A stretch of 53,038 bases of DNA from Bacteroidales bacterium (GTDB lineage Bacteria > Bacteroidota > Bacteroidia > Bacteroidales > VadinHA17). The notes below the pieces were generated by a model, which saw nothing but the letters and a program-made list of their open reading frames with translations, was not told the origin of the DNA and made no database searches. Position numbers and translations under genes: made by a program. Below are positions 9,251 to 16,788 of the stretch, one piece after another. The stretch is taken from positions 1 through 53,038 of the forward strand of contig JALONR010000017.1 of assembly GCA_025454815.1 (NCBI GenBank), read 5' to 3'. The number at the start of each line of letters is the position of its first letter. Position 1 is the first letter of the stretch.

Positions 9251-9776
9251 ATGTCTGATATTTTGGGGGTTAATAATCGTGTTTTGTCAATTCTAAGTTA
9301 ACCCCCCACTGTCAGATTAAGTCGTAGCTTCTACAGGTAAAGAAATACAGCCGTAGTTATTTCACCTCACTTGCTGCATCTATGGTACATAAACTTGATA
9401 CCATTGACTTTACCGAGTGTGACAAATCCGGGATCCGAGTACAGGTGCTCTTCATCACCACAAATGAACTGGTGATGGACATTATCAGAGAAGGCGACGG
9501 CACCTCAACAAGTGTACTTAACGCCACCTCCCCAGCCTTCACCTGCGCTTTCCCATTCGCCAAACACGTTGTGGACAATTATGTACCATAACCACTATTG
9601 CGTTCCCTGCAGGCTGGCTGCTCTCCACCAGTTGGCGGATACTCGCTCTACTGCCTTCTGTCTGTTAGGTAGTACCAGATGATTAATTGCTAAATTTCCT
9701 TAAGCCTAAATGACTAACTAAATAATAATTTGTAAATTACACCCCAAAGTCATTCGACCGATAAAAAAGGACCACT
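9251..9776. other. 526-bp intergenic region with a long inverted repeat
   Basis: No confident gene here. A perfect inverted repeat GGGGGTTAA / TTAACCCCC occupies 9265-9306 with a 24-nt loop, soon after the stop of the preceding gene; it could be a terminator-like hairpin. Two overlapping open frames, + 9382-9591 (69 codons) and - 9357-9578 (73 codons), face each other. Neither has a recognisable ribosome site, signal or domain, so I do not call either. AT-rich sequence at 9690-9770 probably holds the promoter of the 9777 gene, but no exact consensus is present. Confidence 0.5.
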
Positions 9777-10397
9777 ATGAAAAGACTTTACTCTGTACTC
9801 GCCATCCTTGTTTTCACCGCCTCGTTTGCGGGCGCACAGGTAGTAACCGAGCGTTGCTGGCACCTCGACAAGGTTCAGTTCCTCGAACACCGGCAGGACT
9901 TCTGGAGAAGTCATAAACTGTTTTCGACATCTGCAAGACCATATTCATCGGTTTCAGGAGGGTTTTACAACCTGACCGAGGCTCAATACGGGTTTGGACT
10001 GGGACTGGTTGATGTTCCTTATTCGCATCATTATGCCGGTTTTTCAACCATAAACGGATACCGCTTCGGTGGTGGTCTGGCACTTGGGGTCGGAGTTGGA
10101 TACAACAAGTATAATGATGGATACGCTGTACCTGTATTCGGTGATATCAGGTTCTTTATGGGGAAAGAAAGAGTGAAGTTCTTTTTTGCTGTTCCGGGAG
10201 GCTTTCTTCTGAATTTTGCTGACTTCAAGGATTATTCAAGGGTTTTTGGAAATCCAAGTCTGGGTTTGATAGTTCCACTCGCAAAAAGTACACACCTTTC
10301 CTTCAGCGCCGGACTTCTTACGCAGTATACCATAACAAAACCCCACAACAGGGACTCATATGTAAACATGAAACTGGGGTTACTCTTCGGTAAATAG
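9777..10397 (+). CDS. outer membrane beta-barrel-like protein, paralogue A
   Basis: Unknown function, 206 residues, with a signal peptide (MKRLYSVLAILVFTASFAGAQ). The mature N-terminus carries a distinctive segment (VVTERCWHLDKVQFLEHRQD, then FWRSHKLF) shared almost exactly with the next gene. The rest is Gly/aromatic-rich strands ending in GLLFGK, consistent with a small outer-membrane barrel. The single conserved Cys (ERCWH) sits right after the signal peptide, not in a lipobox. The gene follows a 526-bp spacer and lies 19 bp before its paralogue, so the two probably form an operon. A structural or adhesion role in the envelope is possible but unproven. Confidence 0.6.
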   Translation: MKRLYSVLAILVFTASFAGAQVVTERCWHLDKVQFLEHRQDFWRSHKLFSTSARPYSSVSGGFYNLTEAQYGFGLGLVDVPYSHHYAGFSTINGYRFGGGLALGVGVGYNKYNDGYAVPVFGDIRFFMGKERVKFFFAVPGGFLLNFADFKDYSRVFGNPSLGLIVPLAKSTHLSFSAGLLTQYTITKPHNRDSYVNMKLGLLFGK

Positions 10398-10416
10398 CAT
10401 TTTTTAAAATCATACA

Positions 10417-11058
10417 ATGAAAAGAGTTTTAACCCTTGCATGCCTGATCCTGGTCTCGGCATCATATGCTTCTGCACAGATAGTGACCGAGCGGTGCTGG
10501 CATCTTGACAGGATACAGTTCCTTGATCAGAAGCAGGATTTCTGGAGGAGTCACAGGTTATTCACCACCGCCTCAAGTCCATATTCCGGGATGGGTGCCG
10601 GGTTGTACAGTATCACTGAAGTCCAGTACGGCTTTGGACTTGGTATTGTTGACTATCCCTTCTCACATCACGTAGCAGGAATTACCACAGCCGCAGGGTG
10701 GAAATTCGGGACAGGGTTTGCCGTTGGCGGCGGAACCGGTTTCCTGAAATACAATGAAGGGTATACAATACCGCTTTACGCTGATATGAGATATTTTATG
10801 GGGGGACAAAGGGTAAAGTTCTTTTTTGCCTTTCCTGCAGGATTCCTTCTTAATTTTGACAATTTCAGGGATTATTCAAAAGTCTTCGGAAACCCGAGCC
10901 TCGGTCTGATTGTGCCGGTATCTAAAAACACTCATCTCTCATTTTCAACCGGCCTCTTTACCCAGATCGACAGGGAGATCTTTGATGACGCCAGCTTCAA
11001 TGCCCCATGGCATGACAGCTTCATCAACCTGAAACTCGGACTCCTCTTCAACAAATAA
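10417..11058 (+). CDS. outer membrane beta-barrel-like protein, paralogue B
   Basis: Tandem paralogue of the preceding gene, 213 residues, with signal peptide MKRVLTLACLILVSASYASA. It shares the ERCWHLD block, DFWRSH, the GFGLGIVD strand, YFMGGQRVKFFFAFPAGFLLNF and a GNPSLGLIVP motif with its neighbour. The main differences are near the C-terminus, where it carries a short extra acidic stretch (DREIFDDASFN). It ends GLLFNK, again like a barrel's last strand. UDP-GlcNAc 2-epimerase starts 28 bp downstream. Function is unknown; the pair looks like an old duplication kept intact. Confidence 0.6.
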   Translation: MKRVLTLACLILVSASYASAQIVTERCWHLDRIQFLDQKQDFWRSHRLFTTASSPYSGMGAGLYSITEVQYGFGLGIVDYPFSHHVAGITTAAGWKFGTGFAVGGGTGFLKYNEGYTIPLYADMRYFMGGQRVKFFFAFPAGFLLNFDNFRDYSKVFGNPSLGLIVPVSKNTHLSFSTGLFTQIDREIFDDASFNAPWHDSFINLKLGLLFNK

Positions 11059-11086
11059 TCTGCCTTACCGGCCTTCAGACTTTTTT

Positions 11087-12181
11087 ATGCTTCTCGACCT
11101 TATCGTCGGCGCTCGTCCCAACTTCATGAAAATCGCTCCTGTAATAAGGGAGATCGAAAGAAGATCAGCAGAGGGAACAGCCATCAGCTACCGCCTGGTA
11201 CATACTGGCCAGCACTATGATCGTAACATGAGCGGTTCTTTTTTTGATGACCTGGGTATCCCCGAGCCGGATGTTAATCTTAATGTTGGCAGTGGGAAAC
11301 AGGCAGAACAGACCTCTGGTATAATGCTGGGTTATGAGAAGTTGCTTAAGGAGAAGAAACCGGACCTCTGTATCGTAGTGGGTGACGTGACATCCACCAT
11401 GGCATGTGCCATCACCGCAAAGAAAATGCTTGTGCCTGTCGCTCATGTAGAAGGCGGTATAAGATCAGGCGATATGACAATGCCTGAAGAGGTAAATCGA
11501 ATCGTAACGGACAGCATAACTGATTATTTCTTTACTACCTCTGAAACAGCCAATGAAAACCTCCGGAGGTACGGCGTGACAGATGACCGTATCTTCTTTG
11601 TGGGGAACACAATGATCGATACCCTGCTTCACAGCCGGCCGCGGTTCAGAAAGCCTGCATTATGGGATGAACAAGGACTTAGGGAGAAGAACTATATTGT
11701 GCTTACCCTTCACCGTCCGAACAATGTTGATGACCCTCCTAACCTGAAGCACCTCCTTGATGAGATATCAGAAAGCTCAGGAGGCATCCCTCTGGTCTTT
11801 CCGGTTCATCCGCGGACCCGCCGCGTCATTCAAGACACCGGTATGGTGATCAGTCCGGCGCTTCACCTGGCTGAACCCATGGGCTACCTTGAGTTCAATT
11901 ACCTGGCAGAAAGGGCGCTGGCTGTGATCACTGACTCCGGAGGCATCACCGAGGAGACTACTGTGATGGGTGTTCCCTGCATGACCCTGCGCGACAGCAC
12001 CGAGCGCCCCGAGACAGTCACAATGGGTACCAATGAGCTCCTTGGCACCGATCCCGAAGCCATTGCCCCTGCGATGCAAACACTGCTCTTGGGTAACTGG
12101 AAGAAAGGCACCATCCCCCCTCTCTGGGACGGACACACCTCCGAACGCATAATAGAAATTATCTCAAAATTAAGTCTTTAG
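11087..12181 (+). CDS. wecB: UDP-N-acetylglucosamine 2-epimerase (non-hydrolysing)
   Basis: Interconverts UDP-GlcNAc and UDP-ManNAc in the cytoplasm, supplying ManNAc-type units for polysaccharide. The 364-residue product is near the usual length and opens with the family signature GARPNFMKIAPV. It continues with HTGQHYD, VVGDVTST (Asp), HVEGGIRSGD (Glu), MPEEVNR (Glu) and LTLHRPNNVD (His), matching the acid/base residues of the bacterial enzyme, and has DSGGITEE late in the chain. The start ATG at 11087 follows a spacer ending CAGACTTTTTT. The next gene, 41 bp downstream, is a UDP-glucose dehydrogenase rather than a WecC-type ManNAc dehydrogenase, so UDP-ManNAc may be used directly or oxidised elsewhere. 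Confidence 0.95.
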   Translation: MLLDLIVGARPNFMKIAPVIREIERRSAEGTAISYRLVHTGQHYDRNMSGSFFDDLGIPEPDVNLNVGSGKQAEQTSGIMLGYEKLLKEKKPDLCIVVGDVTSTMACAITAKKMLVPVAHVEGGIRSGDMTMPEEVNRIVTDSITDYFFTTSETANENLRRYGVTDDRIFFVGNTMIDTLLHSRPRFRKPALWDEQGLREKNYIVLTLHRPNNVDDPPNLKHLLDEISESSGGIPLVFPVHPRTRRVIQDTGMVISPALHLAEPMGYLEFNYLAERALAVITDSGGITEETTVMGVPCMTLRDSTERPETVTMGTNELLGTDPEAIAPAMQTLLLGNWKKGTIPPLWDGHTSERIIEIISKLSL

Positions 12182-12222
12182 AACCCTTGACCTTTAGACA
12201 TTAGACCTTTAGACTTTCAGAC
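12181..12222 (+). repeat. degenerate heptamer spacer (CTTTAGAC type)
   Basis: The short gap before ugd is built of near-repeats of a seven-base word: TTGACCT, TTAGACA, TTAGACC, TTTAGAC, TTTCAGAC. Similar runs occur between other genes, at about 1770-1800, 15360-15390 and 16415-16432, mostly in the same orientation relative to the genes. Function is unknown. Confidence 0.6.
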
Positions 12223-13527
12223 ATGAATATCTCCATCGTAGGAACAGGCTATGTCGGCCTGGTAAGCGGCGCCTGCTTCGCCGAACTGGGCGCCACAGTA
12301 TGGTGCATAGATACCAACACCGACAAGATTGAAAAACTCAATAACGGCATTATTCCCATCTATGAACCCGGACTTGAGGATCTTGTCCGTCGCAATGTGA
12401 AAGCCGGCAGGCTCTTCTTCTCTACTGACCTGACAGAGAGCCTGAATGACGTTGAGATGCTATTCATTGCCGTAGGCACACCTCCGGGAGAGGACGGCAG
12501 TGCTGACCTGAGCCATGTGCTGGCAGTGGCAAAGAAGATAGGCGAGAACCTTGAGAAATACCTGCTGGTGGTGACTAAAAGCACAGTGCCGGTAGGATCA
12601 TCAAGGCTCGTCAGTGATGCTATAGAACAGGAACTGAGCAGCCGCAACAGGAACATAGAGTTTGACGTGGCCTCCAACCCCGAGTTCCTGAAGGAAGGTG
12701 CTGCCATCGACGACTTCATGAAGCCCGACCGTGTTGTTGTTGGCGTGGAAAGTGAACGAGCCAAGGACCTGATGACCCGCCTCTATGCCCCGATGCTGCT
12801 GAGTAACTTCAGGGTCATCTTCATGGATATACCCTCGGCCGAGATGACAAAGTATGCCGCCAATGCCATGCTGGCCACTCGCATCAGCTTTATAAACGAG
12901 ATTGCCAATCTCTGTGAGAAGGTGGGCGCTGACGTGTCAATGGTCAGGAAGGGAATAGGGACTGACTCACGCATAGGAAGCAAGTTCCTTTATCCGGGAC
13001 CGGGTTTTGGCGGATCATGCTTCCCCAAGGATGTGAAGGCACTGATAAAAACAGGCAAGGATCATGGCTCGCCGCTAACCCTGCTTGAATCCGTGGAGAC
13101 AATCAATGAGCGACAGAAAAAAGTACTTTTTACAAAGTTCAGTGATTACTTCAACGGGGATATTCAGGGAAAGAGGGCTGCTATCTGGGGCCTGAGCTAC
13201 AAGCCTGGCACTGATGACATGCGCGAGGCACCGGCTCTGACGCTTATAAGTCAGCTGCTTGACGCAGGATGCACCGTCAGGGCCTATGACCCGGCAGCCA
13301 TGGACGAAGCGCGCCACAGGCTTGGTGATGCAATTGAATACGCCACTGACATCTATGACACCCTGACAGGCGCTGATGTGCTTTTTCATGTAACAGAGTG
13401 GAAAGAATACCGCATGCCCGACTGGCAGAAAGTGAAGTCACTTATGCGGCACCCTCTGCTGATCGATGGCCGTGGTGTCTTTGACAAGACCAACCTCGAA
13501 GGTATTATCTACCTGAAAATAGGATAA
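12223..13527 (+). CDS. ugd: UDP-glucose 6-dehydrogenase
   Basis: Oxidises UDP-glucose to UDP-glucuronate with two NAD+. The 434-residue product is of typical length. It has the N-terminal Rossmann motif GTGYVG (about 7-12), the KSTVPVGSS and NPEFLKEGAAI blocks, and the catalytic-cysteine motif GFGGSCFPKD (Cys266). The GGSCFPKD signature separates it from the ManNAc dehydrogenase WecC, which carries GGHC. A C-terminal UDP-binding domain contains YKPGTDDMREAPA. It is probably co-transcribed with wecB. A UDP-glucuronate 4-epimerase 1.9 kb downstream would use its product, so the two form one pathway despite the unrelated genes between them. Confidence 0.95.
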   Translation: MNISIVGTGYVGLVSGACFAELGATVWCIDTNTDKIEKLNNGIIPIYEPGLEDLVRRNVKAGRLFFSTDLTESLNDVEMLFIAVGTPPGEDGSADLSHVLAVAKKIGENLEKYLLVVTKSTVPVGSSRLVSDAIEQELSSRNRNIEFDVASNPEFLKEGAAIDDFMKPDRVVVGVESERAKDLMTRLYAPMLLSNFRVIFMDIPSAEMTKYAANAMLATRISFINEIANLCEKVGADVSMVRKGIGTDSRIGSKFLYPGPGFGGSCFPKDVKALIKTGKDHGSPLTLLESVETINERQKKVLFTKFSDYFNGDIQGKRAAIWGLSYKPGTDDMREAPALTLISQLLDAGCTVRAYDPAAMDEARHRLGDAIEYATDIYDTLTGADVLFHVTEWKEYRMPDWQKVKSLMRHPLLIDGRGVFDKTNLEGIIYLKIG

Positions 13528-13532
13528 AAAAA

Positions 13533-13564
13533 TTTGACTTGAGTTTTCATCTTTTCTAAATTAG
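13533..13564 (+). promoter_or_regulatory. candidate Bacteroidota promoter before the lipoprotein-protease pair
   Basis: TTTG at 13533-13536 and TAAATTAG at 13557-13564 are 20 bp apart, matching the Bacteroidota -33/-7 layout with one mismatch in the -7 box. It lies 25 bp upstream of the lipoprotein start and just after the ugd stop, which suggests the insert genes have their own transcript. Confidence 0.5.
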
Positions 13565-13589
13565 TAGTGTCTGGTAAATACTGCTGATC

Positions 13590-14117
13590 ATGAAAAAGTT
13601 TATCGTTTCTGTAGTTGTGATTGTGGCCGGCATCCTTTTAACAGGCTGTGCCACAGTTAGGGTTTACTCTGATGCGGATCTGAAGCAGGAAACAGGACTC
13701 CGCTTCTACACTCTAAAGCCATACCTCCTGGTTGAATACATGGCTGAAAAGGATAACAGGGTAAAAACCTCAGTTATCTTTTTGCCCGACCTTGCAAATC
13801 CCCAGTTCATGGTACTGAAACCGGGTGTCGGCTCCAGTGAGCTGAAGATGGCTTTTAAGAACAGCGCCCTGGAGTCTTATGGTGTTGCCGTCGATTCGCA
13901 GTTGCCCGAAAGCATGGAGGCCTTCGCGGCGATGCTCTCCAAGAGTGCCTATGCCGCCCAGGCTTTCGAAGGTGCTCCTCCATTCACGCCGCCGGCCGAA
14001 GGCGAATCACTCACTGATCCGGGAACATCGTTCAGACTTTTCGAGATTATCACCGGACCCTCCGGATCCAGTCTCAGGGAAGTGATTTTAACGGGAGCCA
14101 TTAAACCGGGGTTATGA
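13590..14117 (+). CDS. lipoprotein of unknown function
   Basis: A 175-residue predicted lipoprotein with lipobox LTGC (Cys20). The mature part has no motif I recognise. It reads as a compact mixed alpha/beta protein with a Pro-rich linker near residues 128-136 (GAPPFTPPAEG). Its TGA overlaps the ATG of the downstream papain-like protease (ATGA), so the two are translationally coupled. The coupling suggests an accessory or inhibitor-like role for the protease; this is inference only. A plausible promoter lies immediately upstream. Confidence 0.6.
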   Translation: MKKFIVSVVVIVAGILLTGCATVRVYSDADLKQETGLRFYTLKPYLLVEYMAEKDNRVKTSVIFLPDLANPQFMVLKPGVGSSELKMAFKNSALESYGVAVDSQLPESMEAFAAMLSKSAYAAQAFEGAPPFTPPAEGESLTDPGTSFRLFEIITGPSGSSLREVILTGAIKPGL

Positions 14118-15055
14118 AGAACAGAGTCCTCAACCGTAAGATATGGGTCTCCGGCGTGCCTCACAAGGTAGGCACCGGATGGCTCGCCCCGCAGCCCGAC
14201 CTGCGCGACTACACTCCTCTTCACCGTCAGATAACGGCGTTTAACAGGAAGCTGAAGTTTCCCAAAGCAGATAAGAAGGAGCTGGCACTGCGCTCTTTCA
14301 GGCTTGCACAGAGCTCATCCGTTGATCTTCGTGAGTGGTGCAGCCCGATTGAGAATCAGCTCGACCTGGGTTCATGCACGGCACATGCCGCCGCAGGCAT
14401 TGTTGAGTATTTTGAGAAAAGAGCCTTCGGAAAGCATATTGACGCCTCACGGCTCTTCCTCTACAAGACGACACGTAACCTGATGCAGGTCTCGGGCGAC
14501 ACCGGCGCCTGGCTCCGCGAGGCTATGGGTGCCCTCGTTCTCTGCGGAGTCCCGGACGAGAAATACTGGCCCTACAAAGTGAAGGACTTTGACAAAGAAC
14601 CAACGGGTTTTGTATATGCACTGGCCGAGAATTACTCCACGGTAAAATATTTCTGTCATGATCCGCAGGGATCAGATGTAAAGTCTGATGATGTTCTTGC
14701 ATCGGTCAAAAGCTACCTTACGGCCGGTATACCCTCGATGTTCGGTTTCTGGGGATTCGAGTCGTTTGAAGAGTCTGCCGCCCCCGGTGACATACCCTAT
14801 CCGTGTAAGGGAGAGAAGGCCCAGTGGGGGCATGCAGTCATGGCTGTGGGATATGACGATGACCATAAAATTACAAATCTGAAATGCAACCTGTCAACCA
14901 AAGGCGCCCTCCTTATCCGCAACTCATGGGGCAAGGGCTGGGGCGATAATGGTTATGGATGGTTGCCGTATGATTATGTCTTCAATGGTCTCGCCCTTGA
15001 CTTCTGGTCAATTCTTGATATGCGGTGGATAGACACCGGTAATTTCGGACTTTAA
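14114..15055 (+). CDS. C1-family (papain-like) cysteine peptidase
   Basis: Predicted cysteine protease of 313 residues. Catalytic Cys88 sits in QLDLGSCTAHA (with the oxyanion Gln in NQLDLGSC), His240 in WGHAVMAVGYDDD and Asn270 in LIRNSWGKGWG, giving the full papain set. The N-terminal GTGWLAPQPDLRDYTP resembles the short propiece seen in bacterial members. No signal peptide is visible, so it may act in the cytoplasm or leave by another route. It is coupled to the upstream lipoprotein by an ATGA overlap. Its TAA shares bases with the stop of a convergent holin-like gene. The substrate is unknown. Confidence 0.88.
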   Translation: MKNRVLNRKIWVSGVPHKVGTGWLAPQPDLRDYTPLHRQITAFNRKLKFPKADKKELALRSFRLAQSSSVDLREWCSPIENQLDLGSCTAHAAAGIVEYFEKRAFGKHIDASRLFLYKTTRNLMQVSGDTGAWLREAMGALVLCGVPDEKYWPYKVKDFDKEPTGFVYALAENYSTVKYFCHDPQGSDVKSDDVLASVKSYLTAGIPSMFGFWGFESFEESAAPGDIPYPCKGEKAQWGHAVMAVGYDDDHKITNLKCNLSTKGALLIRNSWGKGWGDNGYGWLPYDYVFNGLALDFWSILDMRWIDTGNFGL

Positions 15056-15291
15056 GCAAGCCGGGGTTCACGTTTGAAAATCTGGTCCTGCGAGTTAGTT
15101 GCCAGGCACTTTAACAGGTAAGACAGGGCGGCAGAGATACCGGCAATCAGCACCGGCTTAAGAGTCTCCCATGTAAAGATCGCCCCGGCATCCAGGATGT
15201 TGATAACACCCGTCAGTATGGCAGTAAGAAAAGCAATAAGAAGGCCCCTTGAGAAATCTCTCCAGTTCAGAGCAAGAAACTTTGACTTCAT
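15052..15291 (-). CDS. small holin-like membrane protein
   Basis: The only convincing minus-strand gene in the window, 79 residues from ATG at 15291. The frame extends to 15381, but that would run through a perfect inverted repeat. It has two hydrophobic segments (about residues 17-33, GLLIAFLTAILTGVINI; and 48-65, LKPVLIAGISAALSYLL) and a charged C-terminus (FKREPRLA). This layout resembles small phage holins and uncharacterised Bacteroidota prophage proteins. Its stop overlaps the stop of the papain-like gene in a shared TTAA. Alternative: an unrelated small membrane protein. Together with the protease and lipoprotein it may be a relic or a lysis/release module, but nothing else phage-like is nearby. 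Confidence 0.5.
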   Translation of the reverse strand: MKSKFLALNWRDFSRGLLIAFLTAILTGVINILDAGAIFTWETLKPVLIAGISAALSYLLKCLATNSQDQIFKREPRLA

Positions 15292-15304
15292 GACACTTGA
15301 ATTT

Positions 15305-15335
15305 AGGTTAACTTTCACAACATTAAAGTTAACCT
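15305..15335. promoter_or_regulatory. 11-bp perfect inverted repeat in a divergent intergenic region
   Basis: AGGTTAACTTT and its exact complement AAAGTTAACCT are separated by 9 bases. It sits 14 bp upstream of the minus-strand holin-like start and 57 bp upstream of the plus-strand epimerase start. Each arm contains the palindrome GTTAAC. It could be an operator for the divergent genes or a bidirectional hairpin; no long T-run follows. Confidence 0.55.
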
Positions 15336-15392
15336 GATTTTCATTATCTGTCAATACTTTTAGACTTTGACCTTTTGACATTAGACCTTAGT

Positions 15393-16409
15393 ATGTCAAA
15401 ATACCTCGTAACTGGCACAGCCGGCTTCATCGGATTTCATATCGCAAATGCCCTTCACGAAAAGGGAGAAGAGGTTGTGGGTTTGGACAACATCAATGAT
15501 TATTATGATATCAACCTGAAGTATGCCAGGCTGAATGAGGCAGGAATCAGGAGGGAAGAGGTTGACTGGCACAGGATGGTACAGAGCTTCAGGTATCCGG
15601 CTTACAGGTTCATCAGGATGGATCTTGTAAACAGGGACGGTATAATGGATTTATTTAGCAAAGAGAAGTTTGATTATGTGATTCATCTTGCAGCGCAGGC
15701 TGGGGTAAGGTACAGCATTGATCATCCAGATATTTATATTCAGAGCAACGTTGTTGGTTTCTTTAATATCCTTGAAGCCTGCAGGTATTATCCGATAAAA
15801 CATCTGCTGTACGCCAGCAGCTCGAGCGTGTATGGGAACAATAAAAAAGTGCCTTTCAGCGAGGATGACAATGTTGATCATCCCATAAGTCTATATGCAG
15901 CTACCAAGAAGAGCAATGAGTTAATAGCCTCCACATACAGTCACCTATATGGCATCAGAGGCACAGGTCTACGTTTCTTCACTGTTTATGGTCCCTGGGG
16001 CCGACCTGACATGGCTGTTTATAAGTTTACTGAAGCAATTCTCGGGGGCAGGACGTTGCAGATTTATGCCAGCGGGACACTTAGGCGCGATTTTACATTT
16101 ATTGAAGATATTATCAAAGGCATTATTTCTGTTCTTGAAAGGCTGAAAGAAACCGTGCCGCCTGCTCTGATGAACATCGGTAATCACCGGCCTGAGAGCG
16201 TTAACACCCTAGTATCCATGATTGAAGAGGCAACAGGTAGAAAGGCAGTTATAGAGTACCTTCCTATGCAGCCCGGCGATGTTGAAGCTACTTTTGCTGA
16301 TATCACACGGATAAAAAACTTTAGCGGATTCAATCCGGAGACTGACCTTGAGGCTGGTCTGATAAAATTCCTCAACTGGTACAAAAGTTATGGCAATTAC
16401 ACTCCTTGA
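15393..16409 (+). CDS. UDP-glucuronate 4-epimerase (CapI/LpsL type)
   Basis: Extended short-chain dehydrogenase/reductase converting UDP-glucuronate to UDP-galacturonate. The 338-residue product, starting at ATG 15393, has the NAD motif GTAGFIG (about 8-14) and then the family-specific GLDNINDYYDINLK. It also has HLAAQAGVRYSI, ASSSSVYG, the catalytic YxxxK (Tyr168, Lys172 in LYAATKKSNEL) and FFTVYGPWGRPDMA. The longer frame from 15375 adds six residues that match the heptamer spacer, so I prefer 15393. It completes a UDP-glucose to UDP-GalA path with ugd. The gene is the last before the AT-richer block. Confidence 0.92.
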   Translation: MSKYLVTGTAGFIGFHIANALHEKGEEVVGLDNINDYYDINLKYARLNEAGIRREEVDWHRMVQSFRYPAYRFIRMDLVNRDGIMDLFSKEKFDYVIHLAAQAGVRYSIDHPDIYIQSNVVGFFNILEACRYYPIKHLLYASSSSVYGNNKKVPFSEDDNVDHPISLYAATKKSNELIASTYSHLYGIRGTGLRFFTVYGPWGRPDMAVYKFTEAILGGRTLQIYASGTLRRDFTFIEDIIKGIISVLERLKETVPPALMNIGNHRPESVNTLVSMIEEATGRKAVIEYLPMQPGDVEATFADITRIKNFSGFNPETDLEAGLIKFLNWYKSYGNYTP

Positions 16410-16788
16410 GTCGAGACATAAAGTCTTTAGACCCATGAAATATTCACGTATCTTATAAATGTAAAGATAAACAGATTCAACAAACATTCTCAGGTTGATA
16501 TAATCAGCTTATGCGTCCTGCTTGGGGTTACCGGACCGCTTAGCTTAAGATACTGCCAAGAACAAGGCTGTATATCTAATTAATACTCATTGTTTCAGCT
16601 GGAGCTCCGCGAGAGAAATGGCAGTTGAATTTATAAATCATTTCATCAATAATTTGATCAGAGGGACATTAACAGTTGCCCAGACCAATCCCTTCTTCGA
16701 AGGGAAGCAATGTATACTATAGACAAAATATTAGATTAGCATCGAAAAAAACAGAATCTCCTGAACTCCTAACCCCTCGTTTTAGACG
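16410..16788. other. 379-bp spacer at the boundary of the AT-rich block
   Basis: No gene is visible. It begins with heptamer-type spacer sequence (CTTTAGACCC near 16425-16434) and carries a hairpin TCCCTTC, loop TTC, GAAGGGA at 16689-16705. AT-rich sequence follows up to the flippase start and probably holds the promoter for the block, although no exact TAnnTTTG box pairs with a TTTG. Base composition falls visibly across this spacer, marking the likely edge of an exchanged segment. Confidence 0.5.

Noticed and set aside
9357..9591. Facing small open frames (- 73 codons, + 69 codons) in the 526-bp gap
   Set aside because: No recognisable ribosome site, domain or signal in either; they overlap each other. 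Left as region notes rather than genes.
13590..15291. Intact prophage
   Set aside because: Only a holin-like gene and a protease are present; no integrase, terminase, capsid or tail genes.
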